From the NCBI GenBank assembly GCA_030066755.1, contig JASJAX010000005.1, positions 1 through 43,376 of the forward strand: a stretch of DNA of 43,376 nt, given 5' to 3'. The notes beneath the pieces are model-generated. The model was given only the letters and a program-made list of their open reading frames with translations. It searched no databases and had not been told where the DNA came from. The translations under genes were made by a program, and so were the position numbers. Positions 8,861 through 17,054 of the stretch are shown piece after piece. The first letter of the stretch is position 1. The number at the start of each line of letters is the position of its first letter. Origin of the DNA: Acidimicrobiia bacterium (GTDB lineage: Bacteria; Actinomycetota; Acidimicrobiia; Spongiisociales; UBA5794).

Positions 8861-9915
8861 CACCGCACGACGATCCGACCGCTCGGACCATGGGAGAAGT
8901 CCCGCTCGGTGATTCGTCCCACGGTGACGCCGTCGACGCCCTCGTCGACCAGCGCCTGGAGGAACGCCTTCTCCAATGGTGCGTCGACCGCAACGAGCAA
9001 TCCGCCGCTCGTCTGAGCATCGGCGAGCAGGAGTTGCATGGTTTCGTCCAGCGTCCCAAAGTCGGTCGACCGAGCAACGCTCGCCAGATTGCGCTTCGTG
9101 CCGCCGGGCACCACGCTGGCAGCCGCGAGATCCTTCGCTCCCGGCAGGAGCGGAACGGCAGCAGAGTCGATCTCGGCGCTCGCGCTGCTGGCCCGGATCA
9201 TCTCGCTGAGGTGCCCGAGAAGCCCAAACCCGGTCACGTCGGTAGCCGCGTTGGCACCCACCCGGCGCATTGCGGCGGCGGCACCAGCGTTGAGTGCCGC
9301 CATGGTGGCCACGGCCTCATCGCGTTGCTCCGGGGTTGCGGTGCCCCGCTTGATCGCGGTGGCGATCAGCCCGGTGCCGATGGGCTTGGTGAGCACGAGG
9401 ACGTCCCCGGGTTGCGCACCGGCATTGGTCACGAGGTCGTCCGGATGAACGAGTCCGGTCACGGCAAGCCCGTACTTCGGCTCAGGGTCGTCGACGGTGT
9501 GACCGCCGGCGAGCGCACAGCCGGCGATCTCGAGGATGGACGCACCCCCTTCGAGCACGTCGGCGAGCGTGCTGAACGGAAGGCCATCTCGAGGCCAGCC
9601 GACGACCTGGAGTGCCGTGATGGGCCGCCCGCCCATGGCGTACACGTCGGACAGCGCGTTGGCCGCGGCGATCCGGCCCCAGTCGTACGCCTCGTCGACG
9701 ATCGGGGTGAAGAAGTCGACCGTCTGAACCAATGCGAGGTCATCGGTCAGCCGAAAGACCCCCGCATCATCGGAACGTCGAATGCCGACCAGGAGGTCGG
9801 GATGCCGTGCAGGCGTCAGATTGTGTAGACGGCGCAGGACCTGCGCCAGCTCGTCGGGGCCGAGCTTGCACGCTCAACCAGCCCCGTGCGAGAACTCCGT
9901 CAATCGTTTCGCCAT
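8860..9915 (-). CDS. selD: Selenide, water dikinase, selenocysteine-containing
   Basis: SelD makes selenophosphate from selenide and ATP. A frame without an in-frame stop starts only at residue 62, but the same frame continues upstream through a single TGA (9874-9876) to an ATG at 9915. That ATG has a strong site, GGGAGGTGA, 6 nt away. The added sequence reads [14 protein letters not shown], matching the E. coli SelD N-terminus around its catalytic Cys17 and Lys20; here these are Sec14 and Lys17. [22 protein letters not shown] and [11 protein letters not shown] follow. The total is 351 residues, normal for SelD. The TGA at exactly the redox position indicates selenocysteine, not a broken gene. 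Confidence 0.93.
9848..9876 (-). promoter_or_regulatory. Candidate bacterial SECIS hairpin in selD
   Basis: Directly after the UGA (9874-9876) and a 7-nt spacer, a perfect 6-bp stem (AGCTCG/CGAGCT, 9861-9866 and 9848-9853) closes a 7-nt loop that starts with G. This is the expected place for an SelB-binding element. The spacing is at the short end of the usual range. Confidence 0.5.
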
Positions 9916-9981
9916 AACGGTCACCTCCCTTCGGGTCGCGCACAGGGAGTGTACGGGTGTACCGGGGACTTGCTGCCAGGG

Positions 9982-10051
9982 GTAGCCAGTCGCCAGTAGC
10001 CAGTAGCCAGCGGTCCGATCTCTGTACTCGGTACTCAGTACTCGGTACTTC
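9982..10051 (+). repeat. Heptamer array, 10 units in unbroken phase
   Basis: Four units of GTAGCCA/GTCGCCA are followed by two divergent units (GCGGTCC, GATCTCT), then GTACTCG/GTACTCA units and a final GTACTTC. All ten units keep exact 7-bp phase although the sequence family changes in the middle. Confidence 0.9.
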
Positions 10052-10073
10052 GAGCCCGGCGGAGCCGGGCTCG
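10051..10073 (+). terminator. Perfect GC-rich hairpin with GGA loop after the array
   Basis: CGAGCCCGGC and its exact reverse complement flank a GGA triloop. There is no T-run. It adjoins the heptamer array and is of the same type as the hairpins at 11854, 17088, 26001 and 26239. Confidence 0.5.
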
Positions 10074-10139
10074 ATATGAGTCATCTCCTTTTTCGACTCG
10101 CTGTCGGGATCTGCCGGGGTACGATCGGATTAACGAATC

Positions 10140-10193
10140 GGGGCGCACGCGCCCCGTAGATGCAGACCCCCTCGTCCCCCCTGGGGGGTCTGC
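10140..10193 (+). promoter_or_regulatory. Two tandem hairpins in the mgtE leader (attenuator or small RNA)
   Basis: The first hairpin has arms GGGGCG/CGCCCC (10140-10155). The second has 10-bp perfect arms GCAGACCCCC/GGGGGTCTGC (10162-10171, 10184-10193), followed by GTCATTT. A TACGAT box at 10120-10125 would start a transcript just before them. The region may be an attenuator for mgtE or a short RNA ending at the second hairpin. Confidence 0.4.
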
Positions 10194-10281
10194 GTCATTT
10201 CCAGGTGAATCCGCACCGCCGCCGGCCAGGCGCACACACGTTGAGACCAGGCCGGGCGACGGCCTGCGATACTGCAGCGTC

Positions 10282-11676
10282 GTGAGATTCCGCCTCCCCC
10301 ACCCGCGCCGCTTCGCTCAGACCGTGCGCGAGCTCGCGCGCCGTTCCCCGGAAGAGGCTGAGGCCTATCTCGACACCCACCAGGACGAGTGGGAAGTCCT
10401 GGTCGAGGACCACCCTCACGATGCAGCCGACATCCTCGAGGCCCTGGACGAGGAAGGCGCCGCCGATCTGCTTCTGACCGACCTCGATCTCGAAGAGGTT
10501 GGCGACGTTCTCGACGAGATGCGGCCGCAATCAGCCGCCGATGTCCTCGAGGAGATCGATCCGGGTCAGGCCGCCGACTTCATCGAAGCGATGGAGCCCG
10601 ACCAAGCGGCCGACCTGGTGGCAGCACTCGATGACGATGCCCGCGAGGCGGTGCTGGCCAACCTCGAGCCCGAGGCCGCAAGCGAGATCAATCGCCTGCT
10701 CGCGTATCCGGCGGACAGTGCCGGCGGCCTGATGACCACGGACATCGCCTACCTCCCGTCGGGGATCAGCGCCGGCGAGTCGATCGAGGCACTCCGACGT
10801 CTCCACGAGGAACTCGGATCCAATCTCCAGTACGTGTATGTCGTCGACGAGGCTCAACGACTCCTCGGGGTGGTCTCGTTCCGAGATCTCGTGTTCGCTC
10901 GGCCGGGGACGGCACTCGACGACGTCATGGTCGAAGACCCGGTTCGAGTTGAAACGCTCACCGATCGGGAAGAAGTCACCGAGCTGATCCAGCGGTACCA
11001 CCTCCTGGCCGTTCCTGTGATCGACGAGACCAAACGACTCGTCGGCATGGTCCGATTCGACGAGGCGCTCGAGGCCGTCCAGGCCGAAGCCACCGAGGAC
11101 ATCACTCAGATGGTCGGTGCCGGCGCCGAAGAGGGCCCGCTCACCCCAATACGCATCAGCGTTCGGCGCCGGCTGCCGTGGATCCTGGTGAACCTGCTCA
11201 TCGGCCTGTTCATCGCGTTCGCCATCGATCCGTTCCGCAAGACCATCGAGGAGGAACCAATCCTGGCCATCCTCATGCCGATGATCGCCCTCCTCGGTGG
11301 AAACTCAGGCGCGCAGAGCCTCGCCGTCATCATCCGGGCGATGGCGGTTGGTGCGCTACCGCGCGGCCGCGCCATGCGCGCCGTACGACGCGAGTTCATG
11401 ATCGGACTTCTCAACGGAGTCGTGATCGCCATCCTCAGCGGCATCGCCGCCCGGATCGTTGCCGACATCGCGGGCGCACCGCCGGAGATCGGCGTCGTGG
11501 TCGCGCTTGCCGTGTTCGTCGCCATGCTCACGGCCGGCCTCGCAGGCGCCGGCATCCCGGTCGTCATGCGGCGGATGGGTCTCGACCCTGCGCTCGCATC
11601 GAACATCTTCCTGACGACGATCACCGACCTCGTCGGCTTCGGAGGGTTTCTGCTCACAGCGACAGCGTTGCTGTGA
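10282..11676 (+). CDS. mgtE: Magnesium transporter MgtE
   Basis: This 464-residue magnesium channel has the full family architecture. The acidic N domain (residues 1-140) is built of repeats of the type AADILEALDEEGAADLL. The paired CBS domains follow (about 145-270; DVMVEDPVRV and VVDEAQRLLGVVSF). A linker helix then leads to five membrane helices (about 295-464). The pore region contains GGNSGAQS, and TTITDLVGF lies in the last helix. Magnesium binding by the N and CBS domains gates the channel in characterised homologues. The start is GTG. A heptamer array begins 4 bp after its stop. Confidence 0.95.
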   Translation: MRFRLPHPRRFAQTVRELARRSPEEAEAYLDTHQDEWEVLVEDHPHDAADILEALDEEGAADLLLTDLDLEEVGDVLDEMRPQSAADVLEEIDPGQAADFIEAMEPDQAADLVAALDDDAREAVLANLEPEAASEINRLLAYPADSAGGLMTTDIAYLPSGISAGESIEALRRLHEELGSNLQYVYVVDEAQRLLGVVSFRDLVFARPGTALDDVMVEDPVRVETLTDREEVTELIQRYHLLAVPVIDETKRLVGMVRFDEALEAVQAEATEDITQMVGAGAEEGPLTPIRISVRRRLPWILVNLLIGLFIAFAIDPFRKTIEEEPILAILMPMIALLGGNSGAQSLAVIIRAMAVGALPRGRAMRAVRREFMIGLLNGVVIAILSGIAARIVADIAGAPPEIGVVVALAVFVAMLTAGLAGAGIPVVMRRMGLDPALASNIFLTTITDLVGFGGFLLTATALL

Positions 11677-11679
11677 GCA

Positions 11680-11714
11680 GTCGTCAGTACTCAGTCGTCA
11701 GTCGTCAGTTGCGA
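11680..11714 (+). repeat. Heptamer array, 5 units, 4 bp after the mgtE stop
   Basis: Units GTCGTCA (three times), GTACTCA and GTTGCGA in exact phase. Two unit families alternate within one array. A small hairpin CGTCCG/CGGACG (11722-11737) follows. Confidence 0.85.
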
Positions 11715-11824
11715 CTGCGCGCGTCCGCATCCGGACGGCTGTCAGCGTTCGGAACTGACGACTTCGACCTCACATCACGTGGCAGAAACGGCTGCCGCTT
11801 CCTTCCCGCTCAAACGGGCGGCGT

Positions 11825-11845
11825 CTTGACCTGATGCCTGACGAC
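11825..11845 (-). repeat. Heptamer units, 3, downstream of the lipoprotein gene
   Basis: Read on the minus strand the units are GTCGTCA, GGCATCA and GGTCAAG, directly following the terminal hairpin of the lipoprotein gene. Confidence 0.55.
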
Positions 11846-11880
11846 TGGATCCCGAGTCGCAGAGCGACTCAGGATCCCAG
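11845..11880 (-). terminator. Hairpin spanning the lipoprotein stop codon
   Basis: An almost perfect stem (CTGGATCC...GAGTCGC with its complement) closes an AGA/TCT triloop at 11861-11863. The stop codon (11869-11871) and the last two sense codons lie in the 5' arm, so the 3' arm is an inverted copy of the gene end. Confidence 0.6.
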
Positions 11881-12426
11881 AATCGCAATCGGGTACTGGT
11901 CGAACGGGCCGACGTAGACGATGCGGATGCCCTCTTCGAGGCGGGCGAAGTAGTGCTGGTCGAGCAGGGTGAGCTCTTCCTCGGTCAGGGAGTTTCGGTC
12001 CGCGACCACGAGGTCGACGGCGTCCTCGATGTCGACGACGTGCGCGAACGCAACCGGCGGGAACTGGTCGTACACGTCGCGGATGACGTCTTGGAGATCG
12101 AGGTCGGACAACGTCGTGTAGCTCTCGGGATCGAGGAGCACGACGACCGTGTCGCCGGTTTCACCCTGGCCACGGAATGCGATCTCGTACAGCGGCAAAC
12201 CCAGCGGCGGACCAGACGTCGACGTGACGGTGGTGTCGTCCTGTGGGGCCTCGGTCGTGCCGGCCACCGTTTCAGCTGTGGTCGGCGTTGTAGTGGAGGC
12301 AGGGGCCAGGGTCGTCACACCGTCGGCAAGGGTCGTGCTGGTCTCCTGACCGTCGTCTCCCGAGCAGGCGGTGAGTGGGGACGTCAGCAGACCGATGATG
12401 ACCACTGCACGCATCCACGACCTCAT
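11869..12426 (-). CDS. Lipoprotein of unknown function
   Basis: A 185-residue protein with a lipoprotein signal peptide: MRSWMRAVVIIGLLTSPLTAC, with the lipobox LTAC and Cys at residue 21. A Thr-rich linker follows (about residues 25-70). The remaining acidic domain contains FRGQGETGDTVVVLLDP and TEEELTLLDQHYF and ends with VYVGPFDQYPIAILGS. It is likely anchored on the outer face of the cytoplasmic membrane. I do not recognise the domain. It follows the 153-residue gene by 10 bp and is probably the last gene of that operon. The start was chosen to place the basic residues just before the hydrophobic core. Confidence 0.7.
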   Translation of the reverse strand: MRSWMRAVVIIGLLTSPLTACSGDDGQETSTTLADGVTTLAPASTTTPTTAETVAGTTEAPQDDTTVTSTSGPPLGLPLYEIAFRGQGETGDTVVVLLDPESYTTLSDLDLQDVIRDVYDQFPPVAFAHVVDIEDAVDLVVADRNSLTEEELTLLDQHYFARLEEGIRIVYVGPFDQYPIAILGS

Positions 12427-12436
12427 GGATCGCACT

Positions 12437-12898
12437 CTAACCCTCGTCGCCGTCTGCGGTCGTTCCTCGTCGACCATGCTCTGCCAACCACTCGAAAAAC
12501 GTCACTTCCTCCATCCATCGGTCGTTGTTCACGACTCTGAAGCGCTCTCGCACCTCCTCGAACAGCTCCTCGCTCGGGGCCTCTTCGAGGCCGATTTGGG
12601 CGATCGCGAGCGACGGACGCCACGCCCTCGGCCCCAGGGCGAGGTCGATCCGGGTTCGCCAGTCCCCGTGATCGTCGGGGCGGTCGAGGTCCTCCATCCA
12701 GAAGTCGCGGAGTCGCAGGGCCATACGCAGGCAGCGGCGAAGCTCACGGGCCACCAACTTCGATGGTGGCGCCCCGGACACGGCTTCGGTCGCCCAATCG
12801 CCGAACATGTCGTCGGTCCAGCGATCCGGCTGCATCACCACCGACTCGTACAGATCATCGACACGGCCCAGAAGACCGAGATGGTCAAACCCCGTCAA
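12437..12898 (-). CDS. Hypothetical protein, 153 residues
   Basis: A soluble, Trp/Arg/Glu-rich, mostly helical protein (MTGFDHLGLLGRVDDLYES at the start, FFEWLAEHGRRG near the end). The start is TTG at 12898 and overlaps the upstream aminotransferase stop by 4 bp (TTGA), which supports both the gene and the start. No family was recognised. The tight coupling suggests a role linked to the aminotransferase-like enzyme or to the lipoprotein that follows. Confidence 0.6.
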   Translation of the reverse strand: MTGFDHLGLLGRVDDLYESVVMQPDRWTDDMFGDWATEAVSGAPPSKLVARELRRCLRMALRLRDFWMEDLDRPDDHGDWRTRIDLALGPRAWRPSLAIAQIGLEEAPSEELFEEVRERFRVVNNDRWMEEVTFFEWLAEHGRRGTTADGDEG

Positions 12899-13734
12899 TC
12901 CAGGTCCAGCTCCTCAGCAACGAGTTCCCGGAAACCACGTGCGAGTCGAGCCGTCACCCGCCCCGGCTCGAACTGCTGATCACCGATCGCCACGACCGGC
13001 ATGACTTCCTTGACGGTCGACAAGACGAAGACCTCGTCTGCCGCGAGTACGTGGTCGAGGTCATACTCCCCTTCGACGAGGTCGATGTCGAGGCGCCCGG
13101 CAACGTCGATGGCGGCGCTCCTCGTGATCGATGCGAGGATCCCGAGGTCCATACACGGCGTCTCGACGATGCCGTTACGGACCCAACCGATACTGAACGT
13201 CGGTCCCTCGAGGACGTATCCGCCGCGCCCGATCAGCAGCGCGTCGTCGAAGCCGCTCCGCTTCGCAGCGAGGAAGGCAGCGAGGTTCGGGCCATACGAC
13301 AGCGTCTTCGCTCCGGTCAGCTCCCAAGGTGCACCGTCCGTGTGCCACGGCGCCGTGCGAGGTTCGATCCGGATGGTGTCGCGTACGGGCGGCAGTTCCT
13401 CCGCCAAGACGACGCTCGTTGAACCGGCACCGAGGTTGCGGACATCCGTGCCGCCCGAGACGAAGACCCGAACGATGCAGTTCCCGCCGGCCGCTGCGCG
13501 ATCCCGCACGGCGGTTTCGAGCAACGAACGGTCCGGCTCCGGCAAGTGGAGCGCCGCAGCACTCGAGACGAGGCGATCGAGATGCGCCGCCAGCCGGAAC
13601 GGCTTGCCGCCGTACGAACGCAGAGCCTCGAAGCAGCCATATCCGCGCTGGAACCCGAGATCCAATACCGAGATGACGGCGTCCTCGGGTGCCACCGGGT
13701 CGCCGTTGACAATGATGTCGCCGATGGTGTCCAT
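12895..13734 (-). CDS. Class IV PLP aminotransferase / aminodeoxychorismate lyase family
   Basis: A 279-residue enzyme of the branched-chain aminotransferase and D-amino-acid transaminase fold. The early part (GDIIVNGDPVAPEDAVISVLDLGFQRGYGCFEALRSYGG) is typical. The PLP lysine is in GAKTLSYGPNLAA, followed by DDALLIGRGGYVLEGPTFSI, where the phosphate-binding and Glu residues lie. It could be a 4-amino-4-deoxychorismate lyase (folate pathway) or a transaminase; the sequence does not decide. The start ATG is at 13734, with no clear ribosome site. It heads a three-gene operon with 4-bp overlap to the next gene. Confidence 0.8.
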   Translation of the reverse strand: MDTIGDIIVNGDPVAPEDAVISVLDLGFQRGYGCFEALRSYGGKPFRLAAHLDRLVSSAAALHLPEPDRSLLETAVRDRAAAGGNCIVRVFVSGGTDVRNLGAGSTSVVLAEELPPVRDTIRIEPRTAPWHTDGAPWELTGAKTLSYGPNLAAFLAAKRSGFDDALLIGRGGYVLEGPTFSIGWVRNGIVETPCMDLGILASITRSAAIDVAGRLDIDLVEGEYDLDHVLAADEVFVLSTVKEVMPVVAIGDQQFEPGRVTARLARGFRELVAEELDLD

Positions 13735-13769
13735 ACGCGCAGCGTACTGCTCGTGGCCGGTCCGGGGTA

Positions 13770-13783
13770 GAAGCCAGTAGCCA
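13770..13783 (+). repeat. Two heptamer units
   Basis: GAAGCCA followed in phase by GTAGCCA, between the aminotransferase start and the OpgC promoter. This is the smallest array and may be a remnant. Confidence 0.4.
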
Positions 13784-13820
13784 GATGATGGGCATGGATG
13801 GCCGGGCACAGCCCCGCGCG

Positions 13821-13860
13821 CTTCATACCGAGCACATCGCGTCTTCATACGGAGCACATC
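13821..13860 (+). promoter_or_regulatory. 18-bp direct repeat, likely operator of the OpgC-like gene
   Basis: CTTCATACCGAGCACATC (13821-13838) and CTTCATACGGAGCACATC (13843-13860) differ at one base and are 22 bp apart, two helical turns. The second copy covers the place where a -35 box would lie for the -10 box TACATT at 13869. Confidence 0.55.
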
Positions 13861-13868
13861 CGCCCCGA

Positions 13869-13874
13869 TACATT
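13869..13874 (+). promoter_or_regulatory. -10 box TACATT, leaderless OpgC-like transcript
   Basis: TACATT ends 7 nt before the ATG at 13882, so transcription should start at or next to the A of the start codon. Confidence 0.45.
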
Positions 13875-13881
13875 CGCAAGC

Positions 13882-15303
13882 ATGCAGCTTCGCTACGCCG
13901 ATATCGATGCCAGAGACCATCGCCTCGATCTGCTCAGAGGGTTCGCGCTCTTCGCAATGGCGGTGAACCATCTCGGTTTCCACAACTCCCTGTTTCACAC
14001 GGTCACGGGACGTTCGGTCTTCCTCATCAACGCCGCCGAGGGGTTCTTCTTCATCTCCGGCATGACGTTGGGGTTCATCGCAGCACGAGACACGCTCGGA
14101 CGGAGTGTCGAACGGCTTCTGCAACGGACGTGGATCGTCTACCTGGCGACCGTCGGCATCGCCGCCGGCTTCGCCGCTCTCGCCGTATCGACCGGACTCG
14201 CGGTCTGGGGCGATCCGGCGTGGATCGCCGAGGGGGGCGCTGGCCAGTTCCTCGCCGGCGTGGTGACGCTCAGAGAGGGGTTCCATGGATCCGACGTGCT
14301 GGTGACCTACGTGGTCTACCTCGGGGTCTCGGCACTTGCGCTGTGGCTCCTGCACCGTGGGCGGGGCATTGCCGTGGGTGCTGCGCTGGGAATCACGTAC
14401 CTCGTCAGTCAGCTCTACCCCGAGTTGACCGAGATCCCGGTCGCCTCGTTCCGCAACCTTGCTGCCAACAGTCCGGTGTTCTTTGGCGGGCTTCTCATTG
14501 GGTTCTACCGCCGCGACCTCGCGGCATGGTGGCAGCGGGTTGCGGCAGCGCCGCTGCGATTCACGATCAACGCCATGACCGTCGTTGCGGCGGCCCTGCT
14601 GTTGTGGCTCTACGCCACGAACTACACGGCCTGGCCGTGGCTCGGGATTCGCCTCGACGACACCATCGGCCTACGCGAGAGCGCCATGCCTCCGTTGCAG
14701 TTGGGCATCGTGTTCCTCTACCTGCGCGCGTTCTGGATCCTCGCCGACCGGCTCTGGGTTGCCGTGACTGCGGTCGCCGGCTGGCTTCTGCTGCCGCTCG
14801 GACGCGCTTCACTGTTCACGTATACGGCCCACCTCGTCGCGATGGTGGTGATCTTCAACCTCCCAGGCATCACGGACGAGGTTGGAACGACTGCTGCAAC
14901 CGCAATCGTCGGTCTCTACGTGGCCGTGATCTACGTCGTCGTACTGCTTCGGTCCGGTGCGCGCACGTGGCTCGCCGACCGACCGGACACCGTCAGACGC
15001 CTCGCCCAACGCATCCCGGCAACATCGGCCGCTGTGCTCGTCGTGGCTGCGTTTGCGAGTGGGCCGCTGTGGACCCCCACGCTCCCAGATGAGGATCTCC
15101 TGGTGTGGCGAGCCGAGGCCCAGGCCCTTGCGGAGTACCTGGAGGATGCTGGTGTCGAGTACGAGTTGATCGACGAGCCCGACCTCGTCGAGATCGAGAT
15201 CGATTGGGATGACGACCGATCAGTCGAGATCTTCGAGGAGTTCTGGATCGCCCTCGAGGAAGGCGAAATCGAGGTCGACCCGTTCGAGGACGAGGGCTTC
15301 TGA
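13882..15303 (+). CDS. OpgC-like integral membrane acyltransferase
   Basis: A 473-residue polytopic protein of the OpgC/acyltransferase-3 group. It begins with the family signature DHRLDLLRGFALFAMAVNHLG, in which Arg and His are the conserved active-site residues. Next comes NAAEGFFFISGM, then about nine more helices. Homologues O-acylate glycans, such as succinylating periplasmic glucans, at the membrane. The C-terminal 65 residues are strongly acidic and probably outside the membrane; they include a cluster of Glu/Asp in EIEIDWDDD and EVDPFEDEG. The start was placed at 13882 by the promoter and by homology of the first residues. It is convergent with nadE. Confidence 0.8.
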   Translation: MQLRYADIDARDHRLDLLRGFALFAMAVNHLGFHNSLFHTVTGRSVFLINAAEGFFFISGMTLGFIAARDTLGRSVERLLQRTWIVYLATVGIAAGFAALAVSTGLAVWGDPAWIAEGGAGQFLAGVVTLREGFHGSDVLVTYVVYLGVSALALWLLHRGRGIAVGAALGITYLVSQLYPELTEIPVASFRNLAANSPVFFGGLLIGFYRRDLAAWWQRVAAAPLRFTINAMTVVAAALLLWLYATNYTAWPWLGIRLDDTIGLRESAMPPLQLGIVFLYLRAFWILADRLWVAVTAVAGWLLLPLGRASLFTYTAHLVAMVVIFNLPGITDEVGTTAATAIVGLYVAVIYVVVLLRSGARTWLADRPDTVRRLAQRIPATSAAVLVVAAFASGPLWTPTLPDEDLLVWRAEAQALAEYLEDAGVEYELIDEPDLVEIEIDWDDDRSVEIFEEFWIALEEGEIEVDPFEDEGF

Positions 15304-15320
15304 CGTGGCGCTCGCCGGCC

Positions 15321-17024
15321 TCAGGGCGACGAATACCGGTTCGTGATGGGAAGCCTTCGGTCTTTGCCGAACGCTTTCTTGGTGATGCGGACGCCGGGGG
15401 CGGCTTGGCGGCGTTTGTATTCGTTGCGGTCGACCATGCGGGTGACCCGGGCAACCGTCGCCGGATCGAACCCGGCGGCGATGATGGCCTCGGCGGATTC
15501 GTCGTGCTCGATGTACGGCTCGAGGATCCCGTCGAGCAGGTCGTAGTCGGGGAGCGAATCGCTGTCCTTCTGATCGGGCCGGAGCTCGGCCGACGGAGGC
15601 TTCTCGATGATCGATCTCGGGATGACCTCGCCGTCACGATTCCGCCATTCGGACAACCGGTAGACGAGCGTCTTGAAGACATCCTTGAGGACCGCATATC
15701 CACCGGCCATGTCGCCGTAGAGCGTTGCGTATCCCACGGCCATCTCCGACTTGTTGCCCGTGGCCACGACCATGCCGCCGAACTTGTTCGACAACGCCAT
15801 CAGGATTGCACCGCGGATCCGCGCTTGGAGATTCTCCTCGGCGACATTCGGCTCGGTTCCCGCGAACGACGTGGCGAGTGCCTCGAGGAACCCACTGAAG
15901 ATGTCGTCGATCGCAATCTCATCGAACCTGCAGCCCAGATTGCGAGCCAGTTCCTCTGAGTCGTTCACGGACCCGGTAGAGGAATAGCGGGCCGGCATCG
16001 TGACACCCCACACTGCGTCTGCCCCCAAGGCATCGACGGCGATCGCCGCCGTGAGCGCCGAGTCGATACCGCCGGACAACCCGATGACGACCTCTTTGAA
16101 CCCGTTCTTGCGGACGTAGTCGCGCAGTCCCACCACGAGCGCCCGATACACCTCGGCGTCTTCACCGAGCACGTCGGCTGAACCGATCGGCGACCCAGTG
16201 CCCTCGGCAGCGCCATGGCCGGTCATCGCTGCGGTGACCGTCGCCGAGTCTCTATCGGCGACGGGGATGTCGACAACGAACTGCGCCTCTTCGAATTGGG
16301 GAGCTCGATAGACGAGCTGTCCGTCGGCTGCGAACACCATCGACTGCCCGTCGAAGACCAGCTCATCCTGGCCGCCGACCATGTTGACGTAGACGACGGG
16401 GACGCCCGATCGTTTGGCCGCTCCCGAGAGCAGCGCTGCCCGTTCCGAGCCTCTGCCCCGGTGATAGGGAGAGCCGTTGATGTTCAGGAGTGCCCGGGCA
16501 CCGTTCTCAGCCTGGATCGATGGCGGCCCGTCGGGAGACCAGATGTCCTCACAGATCGACACCCCAACCGGAACGCCGGCGACCTCGAACAGCATCCCGG
16601 GTTCGGTGCCGCGGGCGAAGTACCGCTGCTCATCGAACACGCCGTAGTTCGGGAGCAGACACTTGTGATAGATGCCCTGGACCTTCCCCTCGGCAAGCAC
16701 CGCAGCGGCGTTGGCGACATGGCGCTCCATCGAGTCGTCGTCCGGGGTCGGCTCGTCGGCCCAATCGACGAACCCGACCACGGTCGCCGTTCGCCCCGAG
16801 GATTGGGCGAGGTCGTGCAGCACCTCGCGGTTCCGCTCGACGAACGCTCGCCGCAGGAGCAAGTCCTCCGGTGGATACCCAGTGAGCGCCAGCTCCGGGA
16901 CGAGTAGCACGTCGGCGTGCTCTCCCTCCGCCCACGCCATCGCTTCACGGATCAGCGCCGCATTGCCGTCGAGATCACCCACGGTCGGATTCAGCTGCGC
17001 CCCGGCAACACGGAGGTAGGTCAT
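15321..17024 (-). CDS. nadE: Glutamine-dependent NAD+ synthetase
   Basis: This 567-residue two-domain enzyme makes NAD+ from nicotinic acid adenine dinucleotide, ATP and glutamine. The N-terminal nitrilase-type glutaminase has the triad Glu44 (VPELALTGYPPEDLL), Lys121 (HKCLLPNYGVFDE) and Cys158 (VSICEDIW). The C-terminal synthetase has the pyrophosphatase motif GLSGGIDSALTA, followed by GVTMPARYSS, VATGNKSEMAVGY and KTLVYRLSEW. The glutaminase-fused form fits actinobacteria. It converges with the OpgC-like gene with a 17-bp gap. The start is ATG at 17024. Confidence 0.96.
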   Translation of the reverse strand: MTYLRVAGAQLNPTVGDLDGNAALIREAMAWAEGEHADVLLVPELALTGYPPEDLLLRRAFVERNREVLHDLAQSSGRTATVVGFVDWADEPTPDDDSMERHVANAAAVLAEGKVQGIYHKCLLPNYGVFDEQRYFARGTEPGMLFEVAGVPVGVSICEDIWSPDGPPSIQAENGARALLNINGSPYHRGRGSERAALLSGAAKRSGVPVVYVNMVGGQDELVFDGQSMVFAADGQLVYRAPQFEEAQFVVDIPVADRDSATVTAAMTGHGAAEGTGSPIGSADVLGEDAEVYRALVVGLRDYVRKNGFKEVVIGLSGGIDSALTAAIAVDALGADAVWGVTMPARYSSTGSVNDSEELARNLGCRFDEIAIDDIFSGFLEALATSFAGTEPNVAEENLQARIRGAILMALSNKFGGMVVATGNKSEMAVGYATLYGDMAGGYAVLKDVFKTLVYRLSEWRNRDGEVIPRSIIEKPPSAELRPDQKDSDSLPDYDLLDGILEPYIEHDESAEAIIAAGFDPATVARVTRMVDRNEYKRRQAAPGVRITKKAFGKDRRLPITNRYSSP

Positions 17025-17054
17025 GGCGCCAGCCTAGGAGTGACCCGGGTGTCA

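Larger units (their letters stand above)
9916..10281. other. 366-bp divergent intergenic region between selD and mgtE
   Basis: No gene is visible here. From left to right it holds the selD leader with its strong ribosome site, a 10-unit heptamer array (9982-10051), a perfect 10-bp triloop hairpin (10051-10073), a TACGAT -10-like box (10120-10125), and two tandem GC-rich hairpins (10140-10155 and 10162-10193) before the mgtE GTG. I looked for an M-box magnesium riboswitch and did not find its conserved parts. Confidence 0.6.

Noticed and set aside
9874-9876. TGA in selD as a sign of a pseudogene or frameshift
   Set aside because: The stop is single, the frame is intact on both sides, the site is exactly the catalytic residue and the start signals are upstream of it.
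10140-10193. M-box or other known riboswitch before mgtE
   Set aside because: Only two simple hairpins are seen; the conserved internal loops of the M-box are absent.
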